The notes under the pieces: generated by a model
Databases searched by the model: none
What the model saw: only the letters and a program-made list of their open reading frames with translations
Told to the model about the DNA's origin: nothing
Position numbers and translations under genes: made by a program
Shown here: piece by piece, positions 1 through 5,839 of the stretch
How the letters are laid out: every line of letters starts with the position of its first letter
Position numbering within the stretch: position 1 is the stretch's first letter
Assembly: GCA_902489675.1 (NCBI GenBank)
Contig: CABUAP010000076.1
Span: 1-6,454 of the forward strand
Reading direction: 5' to 3'
DNA length: 6,454 nt
From: an uncultured Azospirillum sp.
Lineage (GTDB): Bacteria; Pseudomonadota; Alphaproteobacteria; RF32; CAG-239

Positions 1-856
1 CGGCGGTCATGCAGCTGGGGTGGAAAACCGTGACGGATACCATATCGCTTTCGACCGGATAACCGGTTTGGGGCGATATGGTGTGAGAAAATCTTTTGCC
101 GCCTTCCTCAAAAAAGTTGCGGTAGCTGCCGGAAGTGGCAACGGCGCCGTTTTTGAGTGTGACAATGTAGGCATTTTCGGCATAATGTTTTTCCGGTTTG
201 ATGATGCCGATATTCCAGCCGCCGGCCGCGGGGGATTTTTGCCCGGCTGCCCGTACTTCGCCGCCGATTTCAATTACATAATCGTTCATACCCAGTTCTT
301 CCAGTCGTTCGGCTATCCGGTCAACGCCGTAGCCTTTGGCAATGGCGGAAAGATTGATCATGACCTCGTTGTTGGCTTTTTTCAGTTTGCTGCCGTCAGG
401 GCTGAAATGGATCTTGTCAAAGCCGGAAGTTTTAAGCAGCATTTGTATATCTTTGTCATCAGGGCGTTTTTTTTGTCCCGATGTACCAAATCCCCACAGC
501 TCAATCAGCCGGCCGACGGTCGGGTCAAAAGCGCCGTTGCTTTGACGGTAAACCTCGCGGGCTTTTTGCAGCACCTTTTGCATCGGTTCGGAAAGTTCGA
601 GCCATTGATTGGCTGGCGCTTTATTGATACGGGAGATTTCCGAATCCGGGTCAAAAACGGACATTTCCGCATTGACTTCGGCCAATGTCTTTTCAATTTC
701 TTGGGCTGCTGCCTTGCTGCCGTTTCTGATTTTGACACCGTAATAGGTGCCCATGGTTTGGCCGGAAACGATGAAAACAGACGGTTGTTTTGCCCGCAGC
801 CAGAAAATTGCTGCCGCTGCTGCCGCAAAGATTGAAATATATTTTAAAATACGCAT
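1..856 (-). CDS. apbE: FAD:protein FMN transferase, ApbE family (3' end beyond left edge)
   Basis: ApbE enzymes covalently attach FMN, taken from FAD, to Thr/Ser residues of exported flavoproteins such as Rnf/Nqr subunits or periplasmic reductases. Reading the minus strand from ATG at 856 gives 285 codons without a stop to the left edge. Family motifs appear in the usual order: MSVFDPDSEISRIN (residues 65-78), GAFDPTVGRLIELWGFG (108-124), INLSAIAKGYGVDRIA (167-182), YVIEIGGEVRAAG (193-205), and a block with ATSGSYRNF and SHTISPQTGYPV (240-268). The family is usually about 320-350 residues, so the last 40-60, including the C-terminal metal-binding Asp region, are missing here. Residues 5-20 form an Ala-rich hydrophobic stretch without any Cys, so this looks like a signal anchor and not the lipoprotein signal common in this family. 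It is transcribed away from the CDP-alcohol transferase gene. The family assignment is secure; the flavinylated target is not visible. Confidence 0.93.
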   Translation of the reverse strand, partial: MRILKYISIFAAAAAAIFWLRAKQPSVFIVSGQTMGTYYGVKIRNGSKAAAQEIEKTLAEVNAEMSVFDPDSEISRINKAPANQWLELSEPMQKVLQKAREVYRQSNGAFDPTVGRLIELWGFGTSGQKKRPDDKDIQMLLKTSGFDKIHFSPDGSKLKKANNEVMINLSAIAKGYGVDRIAERLEELGMNDYVIEIGGEVRAAGQKSPAAGGWNIGIIKPEKHYAENAYIVTLKNGAVATSGSYRNFFEEGGKRFSHTISPQTGYPVESDMVSVTVFHPSCMTA

Positions 857-942
857 ATGTTTCGGATCCGGAATTAGTAAAAATTTCACTTTTATTGTAT
901 TATATTAAATTTCATATAACCCTATTTGAAAGGCAGTTCATT
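857..942. promoter_or_regulatory. Intergenic region between divergent genes, with weak promoter-like sites
   Basis: This 86-base AT-rich gap separates the apbE-like start (856, minus) from the CDP-alcohol transferase start (943, plus), so promoters for both should lie here or nearby. On the minus strand a perfect TATAAT occupies 904-899, about 43 bases before the apbE ATG, but I see no good -35 match upstream of it. On the plus strand TATAAC (915-920) is a possible -10, again with no convincing -35. This is an inference from AT content and gene orientation. Confidence 0.4.
928..933 (+). promoter_or_regulatory. Ribosome binding site fixing the start of the CDP-alcohol transferase
   Basis: GAAAGG ends 9 bases before ATG at 943. 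The same frame stays open further upstream to an ATG at 790, but that stretch lies inside the opposite-strand apbE-like gene and carries no matching protein motif, so 943 is the preferred start. Confidence 0.6.
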
Positions 943-1659
943 ATGAAAGATCATTTGCAAATTCTCAAGCAAAAAGTACAAAACATTTGGCGTAAGCTGC
1001 GGATTAAGGAGCAATGCGCTTATATCGGCAGCCTTTCTCGCAAAATTTATGCGCAGGTTTATAATAAAATCAATATTGCCGGCACATATTTGGGACAAAT
1101 CGGCATTTCCGCCAATGTTGTCAGCTGGAGCGGTTTTGCGATCGGCGTATTTGCCATCAATTTTATTGCGATGGAAATGTATGGCTGGGCTTTGCTGGCC
1201 ATTTTGCTCAACCGTTTTTGCGACGGTTTGGACGGTGCTATCGCCCGTTCGACCAAGGTAACCGATTTTGGCGTTTTTCTTGATGCCACACTGGATTATA
1301 TTTTTTACGGCGGCGTGATTTTTGCTTTTGCCTTGGCCAATCCTGCACAAAACGGACTGGCGGCCGCTTGTATGTTGTTTGGCTTTGCCGCGGCCGGCTG
1401 TGCGATGCTGGCGTATTCCGTCATTGCTTATAAAAATCATTCCGATCAGCAGCTCAATTTGGATCACTCGCCTTTTTATCTCGGCGGGTTGGCACAGGGA
1501 TCGGAAACTTTGGTGGCGTTGATGGTGCTTTGCCTGTTCCCCGGCTGGTTTCCGGTCATGGCCATTTTGTTCGGCGTTTTGTCGCTGGTTAAAGCTTTCA
1601 GCCTGATTGTTGCCGCCTATTACAATTTTGTAATCGTTCCTTTTCATAAAGGGAAATAG
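943..1659 (+). CDS. CDP-alcohol phosphatidyltransferase family membrane protein
   Basis: Enzymes of this family move a phospho-alcohol group from a CDP-linked donor to a second alcohol, for example in phospholipid headgroup synthesis, within the inner membrane. The predicted protein has 238 residues. The metal-binding signature is present as D94xxD97G98xxA101R102...G110xxxD114xxxD118. Seven residues separate the AR from the next Gly, where PgsA and PssA have eight; I recall the same spacing in a proteobacterial subfamily with DFGxFLD and LD(F/Y)xFY motifs. Hydrophobic segments lie near 58-92, 119-133, 138-163, 186-212 and 213-234, and the first ~40 residues are a charged, probably cytoplasmic extension. 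The stop codon directly abuts the ATG of the DsbD-like gene, which suggests co-transcription and perhaps translational coupling. The substrate cannot be told from sequence: a phosphatidylglycerophosphate, phosphatidylserine or inositol-type synthase are all possible, but the motif spacing argues against orthology with PgsA or PssA. Confidence 0.88.
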   Translation: MKDHLQILKQKVQNIWRKLRIKEQCAYIGSLSRKIYAQVYNKINIAGTYLGQIGISANVVSWSGFAIGVFAINFIAMEMYGWALLAILLNRFCDGLDGAIARSTKVTDFGVFLDATLDYIFYGGVIFAFALANPAQNGLAAACMLFGFAAAGCAMLAYSVIAYKNHSDQQLNLDHSPFYLGGLAQGSETLVALMVLCLFPGWFPVMAILFGVLSLVKAFSLIVAAYYNFVIVPFHKGK

Positions 1660-3207
1660 ATGAAAAAGATATTGCTGCGGATTTTACCGGTTGTCGTTTT
1701 GTTGTTTGCCGCTGCGGGGGCTGAGGCGGCGGTACGCAAAGAAACACCGCGCAACGCCGTTGAAGTTTCTGCGGTTGAAAACGGCGGTGAGATAAAGGTA
1801 AATTTGAAAATCGAACCTCAGAACGGTTGGCAGATTTATTCTCACAATCCGGGCGATATCGGTTTGCCGACCAAGGTTAAATGGAAACTCCACGATCACC
1901 GGCTGGTGTCCGAAGAATGGAGCGAAGGTGAAGATATTATTTACGAAGGTTACGGGCTGAATGTTTATCGCCGTCCGGCGGCTTATGCGGCTGTGCTGGC
2001 CAAAGCCGGAGGTGAAATGCCGGATCTGGAAATTTCATGGATGGCCTGCAACGGCGAATGTGTGCCGGAAAGCTTGGTTTTTAAGCTGACACCGGAAGTT
2101 TTTGCCGCAATGCCTGCAGTTTCTGCGAGCGAAGTATTTACCGCCGTTTCAGAGCAAGGAAGAAAAGACAGTTCTAATACTGCCGGTGCAGCTTTGCCGG
2201 AAACAAACAACGGTTGGCTGGAGATTTTGCTGTTGGCTTTTGCCGGCGGTGTGGTTCTTAATTTTATGCCTTGTGTTTTTCCGATTTTGTTTATCAAAAT
2301 TATGTCGGTGACCAAAGAAAAAGACCGGCGGCGCAATGTGGCGGAAGCTTTTCAATATGCAGCCGGGGTTCTTTCGTGCTTTGCCGTCATCGCTGCGGTG
2401 CTGGCTTGGCTGCGGCGCGGCGGTGCAGAAATCGGCTGGGGCTTTCAATTGCAGTCGCCGTATTTTATTGCGGCGATGGCGCTGCTGTTTTTTCTTTTGG
2501 CATTGATGTTTTTAAATGTCATTAAATTTAATTGGAGTCTGAAATATCTGCCCGCCGGTTCGTTTATGACCGGGCTGCTGGCGGTTTTGATCGCCAGTCC
2601 TTGTACCGCGCCGTTTATGGGGGCGGCCGTCGGCTGGGCAATAACTACGGAGCGGCCGGCGTATTTTTATTATCCGGTGTTTTTGGCGTTGGGCGCCGGC
2701 TATGCACTGCCGTTTTTTCTGGCCGGTATTTATCCGACAGCGTTGCAAAAGATTTTGCCGCGGCCGGGAAAATGGATGGAGATTGTGAAAAAACTGTTTG
2801 CGCTGCCGATGCTTATGACCTGCGGCTGGTTGTTGTGGGTATTATGGAGCGGGGCGGAAGCTGTGCCGTCAAAATGGGAGGTTTATCAGCCGCAGAAGGT
2901 GGAAACAGTGCTCAAAAACGGTGAAAAAGTTTTGATAAATTTTACTGCCAAATGGTGTATCACTTGCTTGGTGAATGAAAAGACCATATTTTCGGGGCGC
3001 GAATTTGCTCGGTTGGTTAAAAAGCATAATGTTCGTTTGTTTAAGGCCGACTGGACCAACCGCAGTCCGGAAATTTCGCGCGCATTGGCCGCTTTTGGCC
3101 GCAGCAGCATCCCCCTTTATGTCTATTATGACGGAAAAGGAGGTTATCAACTGCTGCCGCAGCTGCCGGATACGGAAGATTTTGAACGGCTGTTTAACGG
3201 CAAATAA
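1660..3207 (+). CDS. Compact DsbD/ScsB-like protein-disulfide reductase
   Basis: DsbD-type proteins carry electrons from cytoplasmic thioredoxin across the inner membrane to periplasmic thiol proteins by a relay of three cysteine pairs. The 515-residue product has all three. A signal peptide covers about 1-24. The periplasmic N-terminal domain (about 30-175) has the ScsB-like W57QIYSHNPGDIGLP motif and the pair C130/C134 in CNGECVPE. The membrane domain has C205 in FMPCVFP and C315 in SPCTAPF. The C-terminal thioredoxin domain has W432-C433-I-T-C436. I count about six helices (near 188-216, 232-251, 268-290, 301-330, 334-361, 378-397), while DsbD has eight; the chain runs from helix six straight into the thioredoxin domain, as if the last two helices were absent. 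An even helix number still leaves that domain periplasmic. AAAGGG (1648-1653) lies 6 bases before the ATG, inside the end of the preceding gene. The last 14 bases overlap mnmA tail to tail. The family is clear; whether partners are DsbC-, ScsC- or cytochrome-maturation-like is open. Confidence 0.92.
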   Translation: MKKILLRILPVVVLLFAAAGAEAAVRKETPRNAVEVSAVENGGEIKVNLKIEPQNGWQIYSHNPGDIGLPTKVKWKLHDHRLVSEEWSEGEDIIYEGYGLNVYRRPAAYAAVLAKAGGEMPDLEISWMACNGECVPESLVFKLTPEVFAAMPAVSASEVFTAVSEQGRKDSSNTAGAALPETNNGWLEILLLAFAGGVVLNFMPCVFPILFIKIMSVTKEKDRRRNVAEAFQYAAGVLSCFAVIAAVLAWLRRGGAEIGWGFQLQSPYFIAAMALLFFLLALMFLNVIKFNWSLKYLPAGSFMTGLLAVLIASPCTAPFMGAAVGWAITTERPAYFYYPVFLALGAGYALPFFLAGIYPTALQKILPRPGKWMEIVKKLFALPMLMTCGWLLWVLWSGAEAVPSKWEVYQPQKVETVLKNGEKVLINFTAKWCITCLVNEKTIFSGREFARLVKKHNVRLFKADWTNRSPEISRALAAFGRSSIPLYVYYDGKGGYQLLPQLPDTEDFERLFNGK

Positions 3208-4264
3208 TGCCGCCGCCTAAAATTGTATCCTCATCGTAAAATACGGCAGATTGTCCGGGAGCGACTGCTTTCTGCAAATCATCGAAACGAATTTCCGCTT
3301 TGTCTTTGTCGACCATAGTCAATAAGGCGCCGACCGGTGTCTGTGAGGAACGGATTTTCACCGTAACCCGCCGCGGTTTTTCAATTCCGCTGACAGAAAG
3401 CCAGCTCAGATTTTCACAAAAAAGCGAAGCCCGGAGCGTGTCGCTGTCATATCCCAGCACCACTTCGCGGCGTTCGGGATTGATGCCGATAACATAAAGC
3501 GGGCGTTCGGCGGATATGCCCATGCCGCGGCGTTGGCCGATGGTATAGTTCCAGATCCCCGAATGTTTTCCGAGGATTTTGCCGTCCTTATCGACAAAAT
3601 TGCCCGGTTCCGGTTCTTTTTGCAGGATATCGTTGATGTCGCCGGTATAAAAGTCCTGACTGTCCGGTTTGTCACAGACTTCCAATCCGGCCAGGCGGGC
3701 AAATTCTCTGACTTCTGCTTTTTGATAATTGCCGAGCGGCAGCATAATGCGCCCGAGCTGTTCTTGGGAAAGGCGGTAGAGAAAATAGGACTGGTCTTTT
3801 TTGGGATCGATGCCGCGCCGGATGCGCCAGCGGGCGTTTGTTTCGTCATAATCGAGGCGGGCGTAATGTCCGGTGGCAAATTTTTCAAAATCAAGACCGG
3901 CCTTGCCGGCTGCGGCAGGCAGGGCATCAAATTTGATAGTTGCATTACACCAAACGCACGGATTGGGTGTGCGGCCGGCCGTATATTCCTGTTTAAAATT
4001 GTGCAGTACGATCCGTTTGTATTCTTCCGCGCAGTCGAAAACATAATAAGGAATATCCAGTTCTCGGCAAATTTTGCGGGCAGCCTCAACGTCTTTTTCT
4101 TCATGCGGACTAAAGCAGGAATCTGCCGATGCGCTGCCGCGGAAGTTCGTATTTTTGTCCCAAATGGACATAGTGGCACCAATCACGTCATGACCGGCTT
4201 TTTTCAGGAGATAGGCTGTTGCCGCGGAATCTACGCCGCCGCTCAATCCGACTAGAACTTTCAT
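3194..4264 (-). CDS. mnmA: tRNA-specific 2-thiouridylase MnmA
   Basis: MnmA activates U34 of Lys, Glu and Gln tRNAs with ATP and replaces O2 with sulfur, giving the s2U of (c)mnm5s2U. The 356-residue product begins MKVLVGLSGGVDS, with the PP-loop SGGVDS at 8-13. It continues with GRTPNPCVWCN (97-107), FATGHYARLD (129-138), a region equivalent to the DST-I-C loop of E. coli (DSQDFYTGD, 201-209) and YTIGQRRGMGI (240-250), then the C-terminal beta-barrel. Length matches the family (about 350-380). Two features depart from E. coli MnmA. Its Asp99 is replaced by C103, giving C103xxC106, and its second catalytic Cys199 aligns with Y206. Other cysteines are C50, C66, C78 and C197. This suggests the subfamily I recall with SQDFYxGD and NPCVxCN motifs, perhaps depending on an iron-sulfur cluster. 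The TTG six bases upstream is rejected because the ribosome binding site would touch it. Confidence 0.94.
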   Translation of the reverse strand: MKVLVGLSGGVDSAATAYLLKKAGHDVIGATMSIWDKNTNFRGSASADSCFSPHEEKDVEAARKICRELDIPYYVFDCAEEYKRIVLHNFKQEYTAGRTPNPCVWCNATIKFDALPAAAGKAGLDFEKFATGHYARLDYDETNARWRIRRGIDPKKDQSYFLYRLSQEQLGRIMLPLGNYQKAEVREFARLAGLEVCDKPDSQDFYTGDINDILQKEPEPGNFVDKDGKILGKHSGIWNYTIGQRRGMGISAERPLYVIGINPERREVVLGYDSDTLRASLFCENLSWLSVSGIEKPRRVTVKIRSSQTPVGALLTMVDKDKAEIRFDDLQKAVAPGQSAVFYDEDTILGGGIICR

Positions 4265-4270
4265 CTGCAA

Positions 4271-4276
4271 TCCTTT
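4271..4276 (-). promoter_or_regulatory. Ribosome binding site fixing the mnmA start
   Basis: On the minus strand AAAGGA is followed by six bases (TTGCAG) and then ATG at 4264. The TTG at 4270 has no spacing from this site, so ATG is the likely start and MKVLVGLSGG the true N-terminus. Confidence 0.65.
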
Positions 4277-4296
4277 TGTTGGTTTCTTGGGGGGTG

Positions 4297-4325
4297 ATTA
4301 TGACTGCTTGACGAAAAGGAATCAA
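4297..4325 (-). promoter_or_regulatory. Candidate mnmA promoter
   Basis: On the minus strand TTGATT (4325-4320) and CATAAT (4302-4297) are separated by 17 bases. They match 4/6 and 5/6 of the sigma-70-type consensus. Transcription would start near 4290 and leave a leader of about 25 bases holding the ribosome binding site. This is seen by eye only. Confidence 0.42.
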
Positions 4326-4389
4326 GATTTTTTTGCTAAAATGTGTAAAATCGCGGATATGGATGCGATGTCGGACAGGTAAAAATAAT

Positions 4390-4433
4390 TTGACAAAATT
4401 CTGTTTTTTTATACGATTAAAACGGTTTATAAT
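4390..4433 (+). promoter_or_regulatory. Candidate promoter of the macro-domain gene
   Basis: A perfect TTGACA lies at 4390-4395. Sixteen bases later TACGAT (4412-4417) matches TATAAT at 4/6. A perfect TATAAT also lies at 4428-4433, but without a good -35 at the right distance; it may be a second start point. The whole stretch 4380-4450 is very AT-rich, as expected for a promoter. Confidence 0.45.
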
Positions 4434-4455
4434 TATTAATTTAATCATTTAGGAT

Positions 4456-5052
4456 ATGAAAAAAATTTCTGTAGAGATTGTGCAAGGCAATATTTTAGAT
4501 GTGGATGCAAAAGGTTTTGTTGTATCCCAATTTGCCGATAAAGCGTCATTAACCGGAATATCGGAAATCTTGTGTAAAAACGGTCATTTTTGCGGTCTTC
4601 GCGATTATGACATTGTTGCTCGTCAGAAACGGCTGCCTTTTGGTTATTCGTTTGTTACGGATGGTTGTGACGGGATCAAAATCGTCAATATTTCCCTTTT
4701 AGGTGTGCGTGGTCCTGATGCTTTTAATATGGTGCAACTGGCGACTTTTGCCGCTTTGGCCGAAGCTGAAAAAAACGGTCTTGACAAAATTGCAATGCCT
4801 GTTCTGGGAACCGGTTTGAACGGCAGCTTGTGTTTGGCGCGGTCAGCCAAAGCCGTGCTGTCGGCAATTGAAAGTTATCTCCCGTTGGCGCAGGGCTTTT
4901 TAAAAAATGTGACAATTTGTGTTTTTGAAGATGATAAAGCTTTTCGGAGCTATAAGAATGTTATGGGAAAGAAAAGCTATCGCGCTTATGTAAACAACGA
5001 ATTGGAAATATGGAACGAGGTTAACCGCCGCAGTCTGATGAGAAATGACTGA
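4456..5052 (+). CDS. Macro-domain-like protein (possible ADP-ribose binding or hydrolysis)
   Basis: Macro domains bind ADP-ribose and related nucleotides, and many bacterial members remove ADP-ribose from proteins, nucleic acids or O-acetyl-ADP-ribose. This 198-residue product has the first strand and loop VEIVQGNILDVDAKGFV (6-22) and the phosphate-binding region IAMPVLGTGLNG (112-123), followed by a helix like that seen after the GTG loop in the family. The usual second loop with N-A-A-N residues is replaced by VVSQFADKASLTG (22-34), and the Gly-rich GGG segment after it is absent. It resembles a divergent group with SQFADKA/LTGI motifs that I recall only loosely. Residues beyond about 160 form a charged tail. 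There is no signal peptide or membrane segment, so it is probably cytoplasmic. AGGA ends only one base before ATG, an unusually tight ribosome site. It is transcribed alone and closed by a strong terminator. Enzymatic activity is unproven. Confidence 0.7.
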   Translation: MKKISVEIVQGNILDVDAKGFVVSQFADKASLTGISEILCKNGHFCGLRDYDIVARQKRLPFGYSFVTDGCDGIKIVNISLLGVRGPDAFNMVQLATFAALAEAEKNGLDKIAMPVLGTGLNGSLCLARSAKAVLSAIESYLPLAQGFLKNVTICVFEDDKAFRSYKNVMGKKSYRAYVNNELEIWNEVNRRSLMRND

Positions 5053-5074
5053 CCGGTAAACCGCCTGTTTTGCG

Positions 5075-5113
5075 AAGAAGTCTGAGTAATATTGCTCAGA
5101 CTTCTTGTCTTTT
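5075..5113 (+). terminator. Rho-independent terminator after the macro-domain gene
   Basis: A perfect 12-base inverted repeat, AAGAAGTCTGAG (5075-5086) and CTCAGACTTCTT (5095-5106), encloses an 8-base loop and is followed by GTCTTTT. It lies 22 bases after the macro-domain stop codon. Its 3' arm and T-run overlap the likely -35 of the queH promoter. Confidence 0.8.
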
Positions 5114-5132
5114 GCGGGATTTGTAGTATAAA
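5105..5132 (+). promoter_or_regulatory. Candidate queH promoter
   Basis: TTGTCT (5105-5110) and TATAAA (5127-5132) are spaced by 16 bases, matching 4/6 and 5/6 of the sigma-70-type consensus. A start near 5139 would leave a leader of about 22 bases. The -35 sits in the 3' arm and tail of the upstream terminator. Since queH follows a strong terminator, it needs its own promoter here. Confidence 0.45.
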
Positions 5133-5161
5133 ATGCAAAAAATAGTGTAAGAGGCGTAAAG

Positions 5162-5692
5162 ATGAAAATATTGCTTTTATCCTGCTGTGCTCCTTGTTGT
5201 TGTGCGGTGATTGAGAAAATGGCGCGGGAGGAATATGATTTTGCGGTAGCATTTTATAATCCCAATATTGTTCCCGCAGCAGAATATGAGAAAAGAAAAG
5301 ACGAAAACCTGCGTTTGTGTCAAAAATGGGGGATTCCGTTTGTTGAGCTGGAATATGATAACGAGCGCTGGTGTTCGGAGATAAACGGGTTGGAAAATGA
5401 ACCGGAACGCGGTCGTCGCTGCGATGTCTGTTTTTATATGAGGTTGAAACGAGTGATGCGCTATGCTAAAGACAACAGTTTTGATGCCGTTGCTTCGGTG
5501 CTTGGCGTTTCGCGTTATAAAGACTTGGCACAGGTGAACAGGGCAGCAGCCAAAGCTTCGGAAGAAAGCGGGGTGCCTTATGTGGAAATTGAGGGGAGAA
5601 AAGGCGGTATGCAGGACCGTCGGCAGCAGTTGATCTGTGAGTTGGGACTGTATTCGCAGGATTATTGCGGCTGCAAACCGCGCGTAAGGTAG
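5162..5692 (+). CDS. queH: Epoxyqueuosine reductase QueH
   Basis: QueH carries out the last step of queuosine synthesis, reducing epoxyqueuosine to queuosine at G34 of tRNAs with GUN anticodons; it is a non-homologous replacement for the cobalamin enzyme QueG. The 176-residue product has the full family pattern: LLLSCCAPCC at 4-13 (C8, C9, C12), GRRCDVCFYMRL at 84-95 (C87, C90) and LYSQDYCGC at 163-171 (C169, C171). These cysteines include the metal or Fe-S cluster ligands of the family. Length is slightly short for the family (about 180-220), with a very short tail after CGC. AGAGG (5150-5154) lies 7 bases before the ATG. It stands alone between two terminators; mnmA, another wobble-base modification gene, lies 0.9 kb away on the opposite strand. 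No other queuosine genes are in the window. Confidence 0.93.
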   Translation: MKILLLSCCAPCCCAVIEKMAREEYDFAVAFYNPNIVPAAEYEKRKDENLRLCQKWGIPFVELEYDNERWCSEINGLENEPERGRRCDVCFYMRLKRVMRYAKDNSFDAVASVLGVSRYKDLAQVNRAAAKASEESGVPYVEIEGRKGGMQDRRQQLICELGLYSQDYCGCKPRVR

Positions 5693-5804
5693 TTCTAAGC
5701 TAAGGCAAAGAAGTATAATTGCTGCACGCAAAGGCTGCACAAACCTGACGGCGGGGCTGTTGAAATGGGCTGCAACCACCTGCTGATGCGGACGTTCAAA
5801 TCAT
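5693..5804. other. Unassigned GC-rich stretch after queH
   Basis: About 110 bases between the queH stop and the terminator hold no recognised gene. From about 5720 the sequence is distinctly richer in G and C (roughly 57% by hand count over 5720-5803) than the other larger gaps, and a perfect TATAAT lies at 5714-5719 although without a visible -35. GCTGCAC occurs twice (starting near 5721 and 5734), and GCTGCAA follows near 5769. A plus-strand frame is open from 5699 to the TAA at 5802-5804, ending just before the terminator stem, but its only ATG codons lie near its end. A small RNA, a decayed gene or an extended queH 3' UTR are all possible. Confidence 0.35.
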
Positions 5805-5839
5805 AAAAAACACCGAGACTGTTATGTCCGGTGTTTTTT
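5805..5839. terminator. Bidirectional terminator between queH and the right-edge gene
   Basis: AAAAAACACCG (5805-5815) pairs with CGGTGTTTTTT (5829-5839). The stem can extend by GAC/GTC past a one-base bulge to leave a six-base loop. It has a T-run at the 3' end when read on either strand, so it can end transcripts of queH (plus) and of the converging unknown gene (minus). Confidence 0.85.

Noticed and set aside
20..835. Long plus-strand open frame of 271 codons
   Set aside because: It lies antisense to the apbE-like gene, whose frame carries all family motifs in order. The plus-strand translation shows no recognisable domain.
790..942. N-terminal extension of the CDP-alcohol transferase from ATG 790
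   Set aside because: It overlaps the start of the opposite-strand apbE gene and the promoter gap, and a good ribosome site fits ATG 943.
3533..4255. Plus-strand open frame of 240 codons
   Set aside because: Antisense shadow of mnmA, which has clear PP-loop and catalytic motifs.
4341..4382. Thirteen-codon plus-strand frame in the control region, a possible leader peptide
   Set aside because: No ribosome binding site at a usable distance, and it lies upstream of the likely macro-domain promoter.
4188..4448. Minus-strand 86-codon frame across the mnmA start
   Set aside because: It overlaps mnmA in another frame, crosses the AT-rich control region, and its composition looks like random translation.
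5177..5779. Minus-strand open frame of 200 codons
   Set aside because: Antisense to queH, whose cysteine motifs are complete; the minus-strand product has no recognisable features.
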